Of a stretch of DNA of 64,000 nt, positions 1 through 12,664 are shown in pieces; the stretch's first letter is position 1; every line of letters begins with the position of its first letter. This DNA comes from Mallotus nudiflorus (taxonomy: Eukaryota > Streptophyta > Magnoliopsida > Malpighiales > Euphorbiaceae). Below the pieces are notes generated by a model. It searched no databases, was not told the DNA's origin, and was given only the letters and a program-made list of their open reading frames with translations. Made by a program: the position numbers and the translations under genes. The stretch covers positions 38,501 through 102,500 of the forward strand of contig CANTUR010002246.1 in the NCBI GenBank assembly GCA_947683625.1. The letters are read 5' to 3'.

Positions 1-483
1 AAGACATAAAGCTAACAGCTCATGTCTTATATCCAGAAAATAAACTGAGCGTAAACTGTCATAAAATAATTATAAAATAAACAAATAGCTAAAAACTTAG
101 ATACGAAAAGTATACTGAAAATAAACCAAACAGAAATTAGCATAAAATGAATTAAAAATATTAAAAAAATCTTGTTGAGGAGGAGAAATATTTTTTCTAA
201 ATTAAAATAATTAATTAATTGAATTTAGCTCAATAATTAATTATTGATTTGAAAAATATGAGGGCTTTTGAAAAAAAAATTGAATGAATCCATATAAATC
301 CAAATCAAATAAAATTAATACAAAGATCATGAAGATGGGAAATACAATATATTGTGTATATGAAGTAAATTTGCTAAAGCAAATAATTTTAAAACAAAAT
401 ATAAACATGATGCTGAAAATAATTTTTCTAAAGCACATGATCACATAAGAATCTAAACATCAATTCATCAATTTAACAGGTGA
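1..483 (-). other. SIRE-A post-pol noncoding region, proximal part
   Basis: This is the reverse complement of the SIRE-B segment beginning at about 22800. It is AT-rich and shows no open frame of note. A purine/pyrimidine tract near 176-187 matches the one near 23096-23110 in SIRE-B. The short frame at 241-444 has no recognisable motif and is not conserved as a protein. Confidence 0.8.
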
Positions 484-2000
484 TCAAGACAAGCTTGAGC
501 CATTAATCATACCGAGCTCATGCTTAATAAAATTCAATCTTTCCTCACAAAGAGGCTTGGTAAAGATGTTTGCTAATTGATGATTAGTATCAACAAAATC
601 AAAAAAAATATCACCATTTTGCAGATGATCACACAAGAAATGATAATGTTAATATGCTTAGTTCTAGAATACTGAATGAGATTTTTACTAAGGTTTATAG
701 CACTTTTATTGTCATATTTAATTGGAATGTGATTAATATCAATGCCATAGTCCAAAAGTTATTGTTTTTACCATAGAACTTGGGTGCAATAATAACTAGC
801 CACCATATATTCTGGGTGGACAAGGCAATCGAAACTTGTTTCTTACTAAACTAAGAAACTAAGCAATTTTCTAAAATTTGGCAAGTTCTGAAACTGCTTT
901 TTCTATCTAGTAAGCTACCGGCAAAGTCAGCATCAAAATAACTAATCAAGTCAAAGGAAGAACTCCTAGGATACCAAAGTCCTAAATGCATTGTACCATA
1001 AAGATATTTGAAAATTCTTTTGATAGCATTCAAATGAGACTCTCTAGTACTTGATTAACATCTAGCACACAAGTAAGTAACAAACATAATATCGAGTCTA
1101 CTAGCAGTTAAATAAAGAAGAGATCTGATCATATCTCTAAATTGCTTTTCATCAATCAGTTTTCCATTCTCATCTTTGTTAAGTTTGGTTATGGTGCTCG
1201 TTGGAGTTTTACTTATCTTAGCTCCATTTATGCCACACTTCTTAAGAACGTCTCTTACATACTTTGTTTGATTAATGAAAATATCATTTTTGCATTTCTT
1301 AATTTGTAGTCCAAGAAAGAATTTAAGTTCACCCATCATAATCATCTCAAATTCTCCTTGCATTAAATTAGAGAATTCCTCATACAAGCAATGGTTAGTA
1401 GCACCGAATATAATGTCATCAACATATATTTGAATAATTAATAAATCATGTTTAGATTCCTTTATAAAAAGAGTTGTGTCAACCTTTCCTTTAGAGAAAC
1501 CTTTCTCTAGTAAAAGGTTAGTCAATCTTTCATACCAAGCTCTTGGAGCTTGTTTCAATCCATATAATGCTTTTGAAAGTTTAAAGACATGATTTGGAGA
1601 GTTAAATTTTCAAAACCTGGAGGTTGTTCAACATATACCTCCTCTTCAATAAAACCATTTAAAAATGCAATTTTAACATCCATTTGATAAACTTTAAAAT
1701 CCATGTATAATGCAAATGCAAGTAGTATCCTAATAGCTTCTGACCTTGCAAAAGGGGCAAATGTTTCATCATAATTAATGCCTTCCTGTTGATTATAACC
1801 TTTAGCTACTAGTCTAGCTTTGTTCCTAGTTATGAAACCTTGTTCATTCATCTTATTTCTAAACACCCATTTGGTGCCTATAATAGAAGGATGTTTAGGT
1901 CTAGGAACCAAGGTCCAAATCTTATTTCTCTCAAATTGATTTAACTCTTCTTGCATAGCAAGGACCCAAAATTCATCACACAAAGCATCATCAATATTTT
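484..2000 (-). pseudogene. SIRE-A reverse transcriptase and RNase H remnant
   Basis: RT and RNase H of a Ty1-copia pol copy cDNA from the RNA and degrade the template. Open pieces at 1555-1983 (RT N-terminal half), 1055-1558 (palm to connection), 851-1033 and 573-755 (RNase H) together cover the domain. The catalytic YVDD box is intact near 1419-1430. A frameshift near 1600 splits the RT and further shifts split the RNase H. The reading ends with TGA at 484-486, where SIRE-B has TAA. The neighbour upstream in the element is integrase. It is a dead copy. Confidence 0.9.
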
Positions 2001-3400
2001 TGGGTTCAATTTGAGAAATGAAGGCTAAATTAATAATAGACTTTAATTGAGATCTAGTAGTTACCCATTTTGTAGTGTCACCTATAATGAGGTCTTAAGG
2101 GTGAGCTTTCTTGAATTGTCAATCCTTTGGAAGTTCATCCTTTAAGGTAAGTTAAGATGTCTCTTCATTTTCTTTCTTGTTTGGATCTTCAAGTTCCAAA
2201 AGCTTACTAGCATTTTCTTCTTATATTTCCATAATCTCATTGTCATCTACAAGATCATCAACACTATAAACATTCTTTATAGGATTAAGTGAGTTTGATT
2301 CATCAAATACCACATGCATTGACTCTTCAACTAATAGATTTCTCTTATTAAAGACCCTATATGCTTTACTAGAAATAGAATAGCCTAGGAAAATTCCTTC
2401 ATCGACTTTAGAGTCAAATTTCCCAAGATTGTCCTTGGTGTTCAATATAAAGCACTTGCATCCAAATACTATTAGATATGAGATTTTAGGTTTTCCATTA
2501 TTCCATAGCTCATAAGATGTTTTATTTAAAATTGGCCTTTTGAAAACTCGATTTGAAATATAACAAGATGTGTTAACAGCTTCCGCCCAAAAGTATAAAG
2601 GCAAATTATACTCATGAAGCATTCTTCTAGCCATTTCCACAAGAGTTCTATTTTTCCTTTCAACTACCCCATTTTGTTGAGGAGTTCTAGGAGATGAAAA
2701 TATATGAGAAATACCATTTTCATTACAATAGTTTTTGAAAAATTCATTTTCAAATTCAGTTCCATGATCACTTCCAATAGAAGAAATATAAAAACCTTTT
2801 TCTTTTTGAACTCTTTTGCAAACTTTTTAAAAGCTTTAAATGCATCATTCTTATGAGCAAGGCATACCCATGTAAATCTAAAGTAATCATCAACTAATAC
2901 ATGTGCATAGTGCATTCCTCAGAGACTAGTAACTCTAGTTGGTCCAAATATATATATATATAAGTTCAAGTGGCCTAGAGGTGGACACTACATTTTCTAG
3001 CTTAAATGAGGACTTGGATTATTTTCCCTTTTGACAAGCATCACAAGGTTTATCTTTAGTAAATTCAAGCTTAGGTAAACCAATTATAAATTCATGTTTA
3101 CAAAAATCATTCAAAAGCTCAAAATTTGCATGTCCTAATCTTCTATGCCAGGTCCATGTGTCATGAGAGATAGAAACTAACCATTTTATTTTTTTGTTGT
3201 CAATTTTATTCAAATCAATGACATAAACATTGTCTACTCTTTCACCATTAAAAATAACTTTGTTTTCATCAAGACTACTAACAAAGCAATTTTTAGAATA
3301 AAAAGTTACTTTATTTCCCATGTCACATAATTGACTTACACTAAGCTGATTATGTTTAAGACCATCAACAAACAACACATGATGTATAGATAAGAATTAG
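2001..3400 (-). pseudogene. SIRE-A integrase remnant (zinc domain and core)
   Basis: Integrase inserts the element's cDNA into chromosomal DNA. The N-terminal HHCC zinc region is readable at 3019-3378, with a WHRRLGHANF motif and a CDAC pair. Core pieces lie at 2664-2915 (first acidic residues in LVDDYFRFTW) and 2221-2640 (the C-terminal segment with FGCKCF and IFLGYS). A frameshift near 2820 removes the normal reading of the second catalytic Asp region, and other stops lie between. Uninterrupted DNA at 2930-3010 corresponds to the point where SIRE-B carries solo LTR S2. Confidence 0.88.
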
Positions 3401-3600
3401 GGATTACCTATTTCTCCAATACCAATAATTTTTCCTTTTGCATTATCTCTAAAGGTAACATGCCCTCTATCCTTAGCATTAAGTTTGTTGAATTGCTCTT
3501 TTTCTCTTGTCATGTACCTTAAACATCCGCCATCAAGATACCACTTGCTTTTTGTTCTTGTGGATTTCAAGCACATCTACACAATACAATTTAAGTGTTC
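3401..3600 (-). pseudogene. SIRE-A aspartic protease remnant
   Basis: The pepsin-like protease of Ty1-copia elements cleaves the Gag-Pol polyprotein. Reading the minus strand near 3500-3545 gives WYLD followed by GGC, where SIRE-B has WYLDSGC. The catalytic D-S-G triad has thus become D-G-G in this copy. The segment is short and broken on both sides. Confidence 0.75.
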
Positions 3601-5574
3601 TTTTGGACCCAAACCTTTTTTGGTCTAGGTTGGTTAGTTTAAAGATAATCCATAGGAAGTAAATTCATATGCAGTCTTCTATAGAAGTACACATTATTAT
3701 TATGTCCTTTGATCATGCAATAAGAATATACAATATTTTCAAATTTATTCCCCCTAGGATGAAATGCTTTCATAGTGTGTGCAACATGCCTTTAGTGTTG
3801 TGTGTATCTCCTATTATTTTGTATCATCACGTGAGACATGCATTGGCAATGGTGATGTGTATTTCGATATTTTTGTGAAACATATTTATTTGCATTTTAT
3901 TGTGTAGCATGCCTATTATAATTGTGTCTAATGTACACATAATCATGCTTGGGTTTAGGTGCTCTAGTTTGAGCCGTACCTCTTTGTGTTAATAAAGGAT
4001 GAATCTCATGAGACTTTTCCTTGCTATTTAACACATGAGATCTTTTAGCTTTGAAAGCTTGAGTCTCATTTGATTTGGTGGTTGAAGATGATGAAGACAT
4101 TCCATTCTTATATCCAATTCCATAGGTATCTCCATAAAATTTTTGAGAGTCAAGAAGACTATCTAAAGTTTCTTTTCCTCTCTTAAATTTAGCAATGGAA
4201 TTCTATAATTCTAATGCCTCCTTAGAAAGCTTATAATTTTCATCATTTGCTTTCTTAAGTTGATCTTCCAAAGAATTAAAAGATTTTGTATCACTAACAA
4301 GTTTTTCGTTTGATTCAACAAGTTTAGCAAAATTAATTTTTAAAATTTCTAATTCTCTATTTAAGCTACCTAACTCATGTTTATAATGTTTTTTCTTGGA
4401 TAATAAGCTTTTGCATTTAACAAGTGATTTGCTCATAATAAAGCTCTCATCATCGTCATCATTATCACAATAATTATCACAATCATCAAAGGAAGAATAA
4501 GAAGTAGATGGTATCTTATTTTCATTTTCAAAGGCCATACTGCAAAGATTAGCCACCTCTTGTTGTTCCTCTTCCTCTTTGGATTCAGAAGAATCATCCT
4601 AAGTAGCTTTGAATGCCTTTTTCCTATCCTTTGTTCCCTTGTTCTTAAATTTGTGTTTGGGACACTCACTTCTACTACATCCTAATTTTTTGCATTCATA
4701 TCAAGTAACCTCCTTAGTTTTATTCTTCCCATCTCCTTCGAACTTCTTATTGAAGTCCCTTTTCTTGAGAAGTTTTTCTTTCTCAAAAACTTCTTGAAGT
4801 TCCTAGTGAGCATAGCAATGTCACTATCTTCATCACTAGATCTTTGATGCTTTCCTCTTCACTATCTTCTTGAAGAGCTTTTAGAGTAATGCTCTTTTTC
4901 TTTTCTTCTTTCTCTTCATGTTCTTCACCTCTTTTCTTGATAGTGAGCTCATGTGTTAAGAGCTTACCAATGAGCACATCGGTTGATAAGGTAGAGAGGT
5001 CATGAGCTTCATCAATTGAAGTAACACGAGATTCCCAATCCTTTTTAGGTTGGATTCTTAGAATCTTGTTGTTTACTTCTTCCTTGGAGAAATGTTTTCC
5101 AAGTTTCTTGAGGGTTGTAAAGAGAGCATTGAGGCGATTTGTCATCTCTATGATTGACTCATGAGGCTTCATTTTGAAGAGTTCATATTTATACATATGA
5201 AGTTGAACCTTCTTGCTTTTTACTTGAATGTTGCCTTTGTAGTGATTTTTTAAGGTCTCCCACATTTCTTTGGCTAACATACAATGTTGAAGCTTGCCTC
5301 CTTCTTCTCTTGTCATTGAAAAGACTAGAGTAATCATAGCTTTCTTATTTTTATGATTTTCTTCCTTTTGATCAATACTCCATTGGCTTTTTGCAAGAGT
5401 AGTTACCATACCATCAATGATAGCTGTAGGTGGTTCCCAACCTCTTAGGACAATGTCCTAAAGTTTGATGGAATCACAATCAAGTTATAATTCCATTTTG
5501 AATTTCCAATATGGATAGTCACTACCATCAAAGAATGGTCTAAGAGAAGAGATGTTTTGTGATTCACTCTCTAT
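3601..5574 (-). pseudogene. SIRE-A gag remnant (UBN2 domain, zinc knuckle, coiled coil)
   Basis: Gag forms the cytoplasmic virus-like particle. The UBN2-like N-terminal part is open at 4783-5409. The acidic stretch (NDDDDES) and predicted coiled coil rich in Lys, Glu and Leu lie at 4203-4556, and a Ser/Thr-rich tail at 3897-4100. The start codon at 5572-5574 reads ATA where SIRE-B has ATG, so initiation is lost. The frame at 4609-4797 on the other strand is a shadow. Confidence 0.88.
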
Positions 5575-5613
5575 GATCTTGTATTCTAGCAATGAAGTAC
5601 CTAGAATTCAAGT

Positions 5614-5625
5614 TTTGATACCAAT
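5614..5625 (-). other. SIRE-A primer-binding site, degenerate
   Basis: Next to the LTR end, the minus strand reads TGGTATCA followed by AAAC. The first eight bases fit the 3' end of initiator tRNA-Met, and the rest has diverged from the usual GAGC. Confidence 0.75.
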
Positions 5626-6903
5626 TGAACAGAGTCCTAGAGGGGGGTGAATAGGACTATCAAATAAAAATGAGAAATTAAAAGAATTCTTTGCCATAAT
5701 TAAATAGAAGTTGAGAAGGAAGAATGAAGAACACAAAGATTTAAGGAGTTCAGATTCAACAACAATCCTATGTCTCCACCTAACTTATCCCCAAGTTAGG
5801 ATTTTCAATCACCCATAATCTTATTCACAAGATTGAGATTATACAAGATTTTTATGACTCACTCTTATAACCTTACAACATGAGTTTTCAAGGCTCATTC
5901 AAAAAAAAAAAACCCAAGTGCTTCAATGGACAACACTTAAACCAATTCCTTTAGAAATAAATCTCACTTCCCTTCTAATCTAACCAAGATTTAAGATGAA
6001 GAGAAATTCTATTTCTAACACACACCCAACTCTCACAAGAGTTATACAAATAAAAAATTATTTAAGAGAATTTGAGAGCTCAATGAATGCTTAATAATAA
6101 TGAATGATAAATAATTTGTTCACTTTCATTCAGATCTAGAGGTATTTATACTTAAAAATATAGTTTTTGGAGGTACAAATGATGTGTCCAATGTCTATAT
6201 TTTGAATCATTGAAAGTGATGCTGTTAGACAACTATTCATGAATTGAAACCATGATTGGCTACCTAAGAAGTTTAAATTTGCTTATACTTTCTTCATAGA
6301 AGCTGTAGATATTTGAAGTATCTTTCTATATAATTTTGAATCACCTAAATTGGATGTCTTTACCTCAAGATATGTCCAAAATACTAAGAGATATGAAATT
6401 TGAAATGCAAAATACTATCAAACAGCTATACCTAAGTTGAAGCCATGATTTGCTCCTAAAAAAAATTGAATTTGCCTATACTTTCTTCATAAAAGTTGTA
6501 GATATTTTACTTATCATTTCATATCATTTTTAATCACCTTAATTGGGCTTCTATAACTCAAGATACATAAAAAAAATACTAAGAGATGTGCAGTCTGAGA
6601 TGGTAGACATATATGTGGATTTCGACTCAAAATTTGCATAACCAAATGAACTTGGATTTTGACAAATAATCCTAATTCAAAAAGATCAAGATTTCTAGTT
6701 CAAATGTGAAGAAGCTCATTTTCTCATTTAAGAGCTCTAAAGATGTCAAAAGCCTTCTTGAACCTTAGAGGTTCAATTTGCCCGAAAAGTCACTATTCAT
6801 CCAAAAGTGTATATAATTCCGTACACACTTAATTGAAATTGTTAGTATAAAAATTGTTTGTCAATGTCCAAAATTTGGAGTTTGATCATGAAAATGGTCA
6901 ACA
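5626..6903 (-). repeat. SIRE-A 5' LTR (1278 bp)
   Basis: Starts TGTTGACC (minus strand, at 6903) and ends TGTTCA (at 5626). It is homologous to the SIRE-B LTRs at 12665-14055 and 26710-28186. It carries two copies of an internal repeat of about 193 bp, where the SIRE-B LTRs carry three, which accounts for its shorter length. It abuts the 5-mer ACATT at 6904-6908. Confidence 0.92.
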
Positions 6904-8053
6904 ACATTAAATGAAGAAGTATATTATTGGTATACTTTAGGTATATTTTTGGTATATGTGACATTTTACTTAGTTTGGTTTTAGTATATAATTTGTATAT
7001 ATATGAAAAATATACATTAGCATGTTTTAGTATATATATATTCATTATATTTGTCATGTATTCAGCATATGCATTTGGTATATTTTTGGTATACATTTAG
7101 TACATAAGTAGTATATCCTTTTCAAATGAATGCCACTTGTATATTAATTATGCATCTTACTATTTTCCATAATTATATGAATGATTTGAAGGATAGTAGT
7201 AGAATGTGCTACCTAGTGGGCTACACTAAAATTGTTACGCAACAGTACGGTAGAACTTGGTTGAGAATTTAATAATTTTTATTGAGATGTTGGTTATTGG
7301 ATAGGCTGACTGCGGATCCTTGGTTGACCGAGTGTACTAGGGGCCAGCCATGCTGGTAGTGACATTGCGGAACCTCGGTTGACCTAGTGTACTCGGGGCC
7401 AGTCTACTACCTTAAGTTGGATAAATGAATACTTGGAGTTTTGATTAAGCTTGTTGGCTAATGATTTTTATGATCGAGGTTGTAAACTGTTGGGGTTCTA
7501 CTATGGTCCTTCAACTAAAATTATTTTTTTCTTTTATTATTTATAAAAATGAATTTTTGCATCTATGTGAAATGTCTGTATATATATTTATATCTATACA
7601 GATGGTTGATCGTATATGATTTAGATTGCATATATATATATTATAATAATTCACTTAGTGAGGTGTGACTTCCCTCAATATTTTTTTTAGGTGATTCCTC
7701 ATCATCAGACCTCAATAGTAGACCTCTATGCCGGACTTCTTTAGTCTCGACTAGATTATGTAAATTATTTATCTAAACTTTATTGTATTCTAGAAAACTG
7801 CAGTAGTAGTGCTTTGTATCTGTAGAATATTATTATTATATGAGACCTTTCTTTGAATATTATATGAAAATATTTTTATTTTATGATATGACATTTAACT
7901 ATTTATTTTAATATCGATTTTAGTTTTAATTCTGATGTATTTTTATTTATTTATTGCATGCATTTTTTTAGGCTTACTACAGGTTCCGGACTCAAAAGAA
8001 CTCTCATTCCCATTCCCTAGCACCAGTCATGACTCTCAGGTTGGGACATGACA
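6904..8053 (+). repeat. Displaced, inverted piece of the TEK-O 3' LTR
   Basis: This is the reverse complement of the first 1.15 kb of the TEK-O 5' LTR at 61174-62335, including the LTR terminus that reads GGGACATGACA at 8053. The missing remainder of this LTR resumes at 28187, immediately right of SIRE-B, in opposite orientation. The first five bases ACATT are the reverse complement of the AATGT at 28187-28191. It holds the TEK LTR tandem motif around 7315-7400 and repeated GGTATA-type motifs at 6920-7100. No coding potential. Confidence 0.9.
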
Positions 8054-10354
8054 AATTATATCCTGATTATTTACTATGAATTTTTAAAGGTTTATGTAAA
8101 AAAACTAATTTTTGGAAAAATTTATATAAATTGGTGAATTTTGTTTTTTAATTGATATTATTGTTAATTAGTGTGTTTTAAATAATTTTGGAATAATAAT
8201 TAGTATTAAAATGATTTTAAGTAATTTTGAGGAATTTTTAGTAAATATTTAGTATTATGTGAATTTTGAATTTATAGGTAAATTATGTGTTTTTATTGAA
8301 ATTATAGTTAAATAACATGTTTTAAATAACTTTGGAATAGCAAATGGTATTAAAATAACTTTTACGAATTATTTACTATTTTTAACTAATTAATACTAAT
8401 TTTTGAAAATATATTCAAATAATAATTTTATATACTATTTTTGTGATTAATTAAGTTTTTGACTATTTTTATTATATATTTAGACTATTTGAGTAATTAA
8501 TTGTGAATTTTACTATTTTATGTTAAATAATTGAAAATTTGGATTTTTATTAATATTATATAATTTATTTGAGATTTTATTTAATTAATGTGAAAATAAT
8601 TATATTTAATGTTTTGTTATTTAAATAAATTGTATTTTGGTATTTTATTAATATTCAGGGATTTAATGATTTTTATTATATTTATTATTTAATATTGATT
8701 TGTGGTGAATTGTGAACCTCGGATGGGAATTTGTATAGTTTGGGGTCCCAATCCGAGGCGTGGAGCTTTATGAATTTAGAAGTGTGTTTGCTTGCAAGAT
8801 CGACTCTACTTTTCAGTAGAGAGATGTTCATTTTACAGAGGAGACTTTGCCAAATTTTCAGTAGAATTCTCATAAAATGTGACGTCGGGTCAATCCTGAG
8901 TTTTAATTCCTAGATCGTGTCTTCCTTTAGAATTCTTAAAAGTATAAGTTAGGAATATATTTTAATTTTATTATTATTTATTTTCTAACTGAACTGAGAC
9001 CGAGGCCTATCGGACCAAGCTCGTCGAGTCAGTCTTGAGGAGTGCAAATTTATGAGTTATTATTTTATATATGCATTGCATATATGATGCATGAAAGTGA
9101 GCTTGCATATTTTCATTATATGCTTAAACATGAATTATTTTATTAAATAATTTAGTATATTTTTGGTATACTTTTAGTATATTTTGGTATATTTTATATA
9201 TATATGTGACATATATGCTTAGTATGTTTTTAGTATATATTTTGTATAAATGTGACATATATAGGTTAGTATGTTTTGGTATATATTCAGTATATTTTGA
9301 CATATGCTCATCATATATAATTGGTATATTTTTGGTATATTTATGGTTTATTTTGTTATATATGTGGCATATATTTGGGATATTTTATTATATGTTCGGA
9401 ATATTTTCGGTATATTCTTCTATATTGTATGTCATTTTATTTTAATTGTGCATTTTATTATTTTCCCATAAATATATGATTCTATTAATGGATATCAATA
9501 GAACATGCTACTTAATGGGCTACACTAGAACTGTTGCGCAATAGTACGGTAGAATTAGGTTGAAATTCTAATATTTATTTATCAAGATGATGGTTATTGG
9601 AAAGGATGACTACGGATCCTTAGTTGACCTAGTGTACTCGGGGCCAGTCATGTTGGTAATGAGATTGCGGATCCTTAGTTGACTAGTGTACTCGGGGCCA
9701 GTCTACTACCTTGAGTTGGATAAATGAATACTTAGAGTTTTGGATAAGTTAGTTGGCTATTAATTTTATGGTTGAGGTTGCGAATATGTTAGGGTTCTAT
9801 TTGATCCTTCACTTAAATTAATTTTTTTTGCATTTATTATATATAAAAGCAGATTTTAGCATCTATGTGAAATGCTTGTATATATATTTATATATATACT
9901 GATGCTTGACTGTATATGACTTTAGGTTGCATGCATATATATTATAATAATTCACTCAATGAGGTCTGATCCCCCTCAATATTTTTTTATAGAAAATTCT
10001 TCTTCTTCAGACCTTAGTAATAGTACTTTACATCCATCTTCTTTAGCCCCGACTAGACTATGTATATTTTATATCTGACTCTTGTTGTAATCTAGAAACT
10101 GTAGTAGTAATGTTATTGTATCAGTAGTGTGTTGTTTTGTATTTTGATATTTCTATATCAGAATACTGTATATATATTTTATTATGATATGAAATTTTAA
10201 GTATTTATTTTTATATCATTTTAAATTTTAATTCTAGCATATTTTTATTTATTTATTGCATGTGTTTTTATTTTTGAGACTTGTTATAGGTTTCGAATTC
10301 GAAAGAATTCCTGTTCCCTAGCGCCAGTCAGGACTCCTAGTTTGGGTCGTGAAA
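8054..10354 (+). repeat. S1: truncated Tekay-type solo LTR
   Basis: Homologous to the downstream two thirds of the Tekay LTRs. It contains the structured module at 8711-8885 (stem B at 8804-8821), the GGTATA-rich stretch at 9150-9420, the duplicated GGTTGAC repeats near 9610-9700 and a terminus reading GGGTCGTGAAA at 10354. No primer site or gag follows, so it is a solo LTR inserted in the pararetroviral remnant. Its 5' third is absent because TEK-O inserted into it. The missing part should lie right of the window. Confidence 0.82.
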
Positions 10355-12664
10355 AGAATATAGGGTTCAAAATAGCTTTACCAATGCTCATCTTAATAGT
10401 ATGGGAAAAAAATTGTCTAGACTTGAAAATCAAGCTTAGAAACCTACAGAACCTTCTGTGTTTATAGGAATGTCAAGTAAAAAGCCTAAGAATCCCCATA
10501 TCAGATCTCTACCAATGCTCAATAAGAAATTGAAAGCAATAAAACTGAATTTTTGTATATTGTAAAAGAACAGCTTAGTAAACTAGATCCTTCTAGTGCT
10601 ACTAGAGAACCTATCATCCCTGACACTCCACAATCTATTAACTAGAGTGTTAGTGCTCTTAATAAAGATCTTGATTCCATCTCTGAAGACAGTGCTTTCC
10701 AGGAATGGTCTCTTGAGATTACTAAACTTCACCTATTGTCTATCCAAGTCATTCAAGTTATATCCAGAGTAAGTTGTCAAGACTAGAGTTAAACAGTCGA
10801 CCCAATGCTTTTATCTAACCTAAGTTTAGTGCCAATTTTGTTTATGAATGGAATATAGATGGCATGTTTGAATATCATATCCTTAATTCTCTTCAACATA
10901 TGACTATGGCATCTAATGCTTATAAAGCCCAAACAGGAACCTTTGATAGGTATGTTGCTAAACTTATCATTGTACATTTCTTTGGTCAGTTGAAAGGCTA
11001 GTGGGATTATCATCTCACTAAGCAACAACAACTAGATATCTTGCATGCTATCCAAACTAATGAAAAAGGTCTACCTATCTTAGACCAAATAGGAAACCCT
11101 ATTCAGGATGCAGTGTCTACTTTGACATTGACCATAGCACTACATTTTGTAGGAGATTCCTCTCATCTAAAAGATAAAATTATTGATATTCTCTCTAACC
11201 TTAGATGTAAGAAATTAAGTGACTTCCAGTGGTATTGGTCAACTTTTCTCACTAGGGTTATGCTTAGGGAAGATTCTAACTAACCTTTTTGGAAAGAAAA
11301 AATCCTTGTAGGTTTACCAACCCTTTTAGGAAAAAGAGTTAAGAATGCCCTTAGACAATCCTCTAACATACATATTATTCCTTATGACCAACTTACCTAT
11401 GGTGAGTTAATCAACACCATAAAAAGGGAAGGTCTTAAAATCTGTCAGGACTTAAAACTCCAAAAACATCTAAAGTGGGAGATGAGAAAGACTATATAGG
11501 AATTAGGAACTTTTTGCAAATAGTTTGAGTATAGTTTCACCTAAAATCCCTCTTGTAAAGGAGATTGCAGTAAGAAATCTTCGAAACCTCCATCTGGTAA
11601 ACTTTATAAGAAATATAGAAGATTTTTCAAGAGAAAGGATACTGAGAAACTTACTATAAGAAACCTCACAAGAAAACCTTTAGGAATAGGAACACTAAAG
11701 TTGATAAAGCCAAAAAATCTAGCATGAGAGATGTAACATGCTACAAATGTGGTAAAAAAGGAACACATCTCTAAATACTATAGAGTCTCCAAAAAAATTT
11801 TAAGACTTAGACTTAGAAGAAGGAACCTTGAACAAGCTTATAGCTTTGTTAACAGAAACCTCCAAGTCTAAAACCAACTTTAAAGAGTTTTTAGGACAAT
11901 ATCATCCTTAGGTAGATGAAATAGCAACTACCTCCTCTTCTGAATCTGAAATAGATTCTAATATCAAAGGCAAGTAACTCAACATGCTTACTAAAGAACA
12001 TACTTTGATTATAGATGTCATTCAACATATAATTGACCCTGATATCTAGAAAAATATCTTAAACAACTTAGGTAATCTTTAGAGAAAGAATTTGAACCTA
12101 AAACTACTGAGTTACCCTTCATTAGTACAATTATATATGACCTTAATACCATTCTTAATAGAAAAAAGCTTAGTAAGAAACCTTGAGGTGATATCTAGGA
12201 ACTTTAAGGTGAGATAAAGACCAAAAAGTCAAAAATAAAATAGTTGAAAAATAAGTAGCAAAAGGATTCTAATCTAATCCAATTCCTTGTCACTAAACTA
12301 GTTAAAGAGTCTAGTGATAGTGATGAGACCAAGGAATTAGAACCTCAATCCTTAGCTAATTTAGATAAAGTCCTAGAAGACTTTCTTTGTGCTTTAAATT
12401 AGATTACCTCAAGAAAATATATTTTAAAGATTTCTATTATTTTTTATAAAGATTTTCAACTTGATACTATAGCTCTGTTTGATACAAGTGCTAATTTAAG
12501 TTACATAAAACCAACATAGTCCTAAACCATTTTCAAGAAAGAACTACAAAAAATCTTTCCTCTGCTAATAGTTCAAAAATGCATATAGATGGTAAAACAG
12601 AAGCTAGTGTTTTAAACAATAGATTTTTGTTAAAAAGTTCTTTCATTTTTTTTCTAATAGTAGT
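10355..12664 (+). pseudogene. Endogenous caulimovirid-like (pararetrovirus) remnant: coat and protease region
   Basis: The only sizeable open piece is at 11041-11283. On either side, the same frame family can be followed with many interruptions. It resembles the coat-protein region of Caulimoviridae, best matching petuvirus-like endogenous sequences: a region rich in aromatic and basic residues (about 10860-11520), then a CCHC-type zinc knuckle near 11735-11775 that is off register, and then a retropepsin-like motif with D-T-S-A near 12480. RT and RNase H are absent because SIRE-B truncates it at 12664. Most interruptions are TAG. It cannot be expressed. A degenerate gypsy gag is the alternative, which I consider less likely. 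Confidence 0.62.

Larger units (their letters stand above)
1..6903 (-). mobile_element. SIRE-A: decayed Ty1-copia Sirevirus, left end outside window
   Basis: Reading leftward from 6903 the order is LTR, primer site, gag with coiled coil, protease, integrase, RT and RNase H, which is the Ty1-copia order. The gag (UBN2-type N-terminus, zinc knuckle, acidic and coiled-coil C-terminus) is of the SIRE/Maximus kind. The element is collinear with SIRE-B at 12665-28186 in opposite orientation. Many stops and frameshifts show it is dead. The long post-pol region and the 3' LTR must lie left of base 1. Confidence 0.93.
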
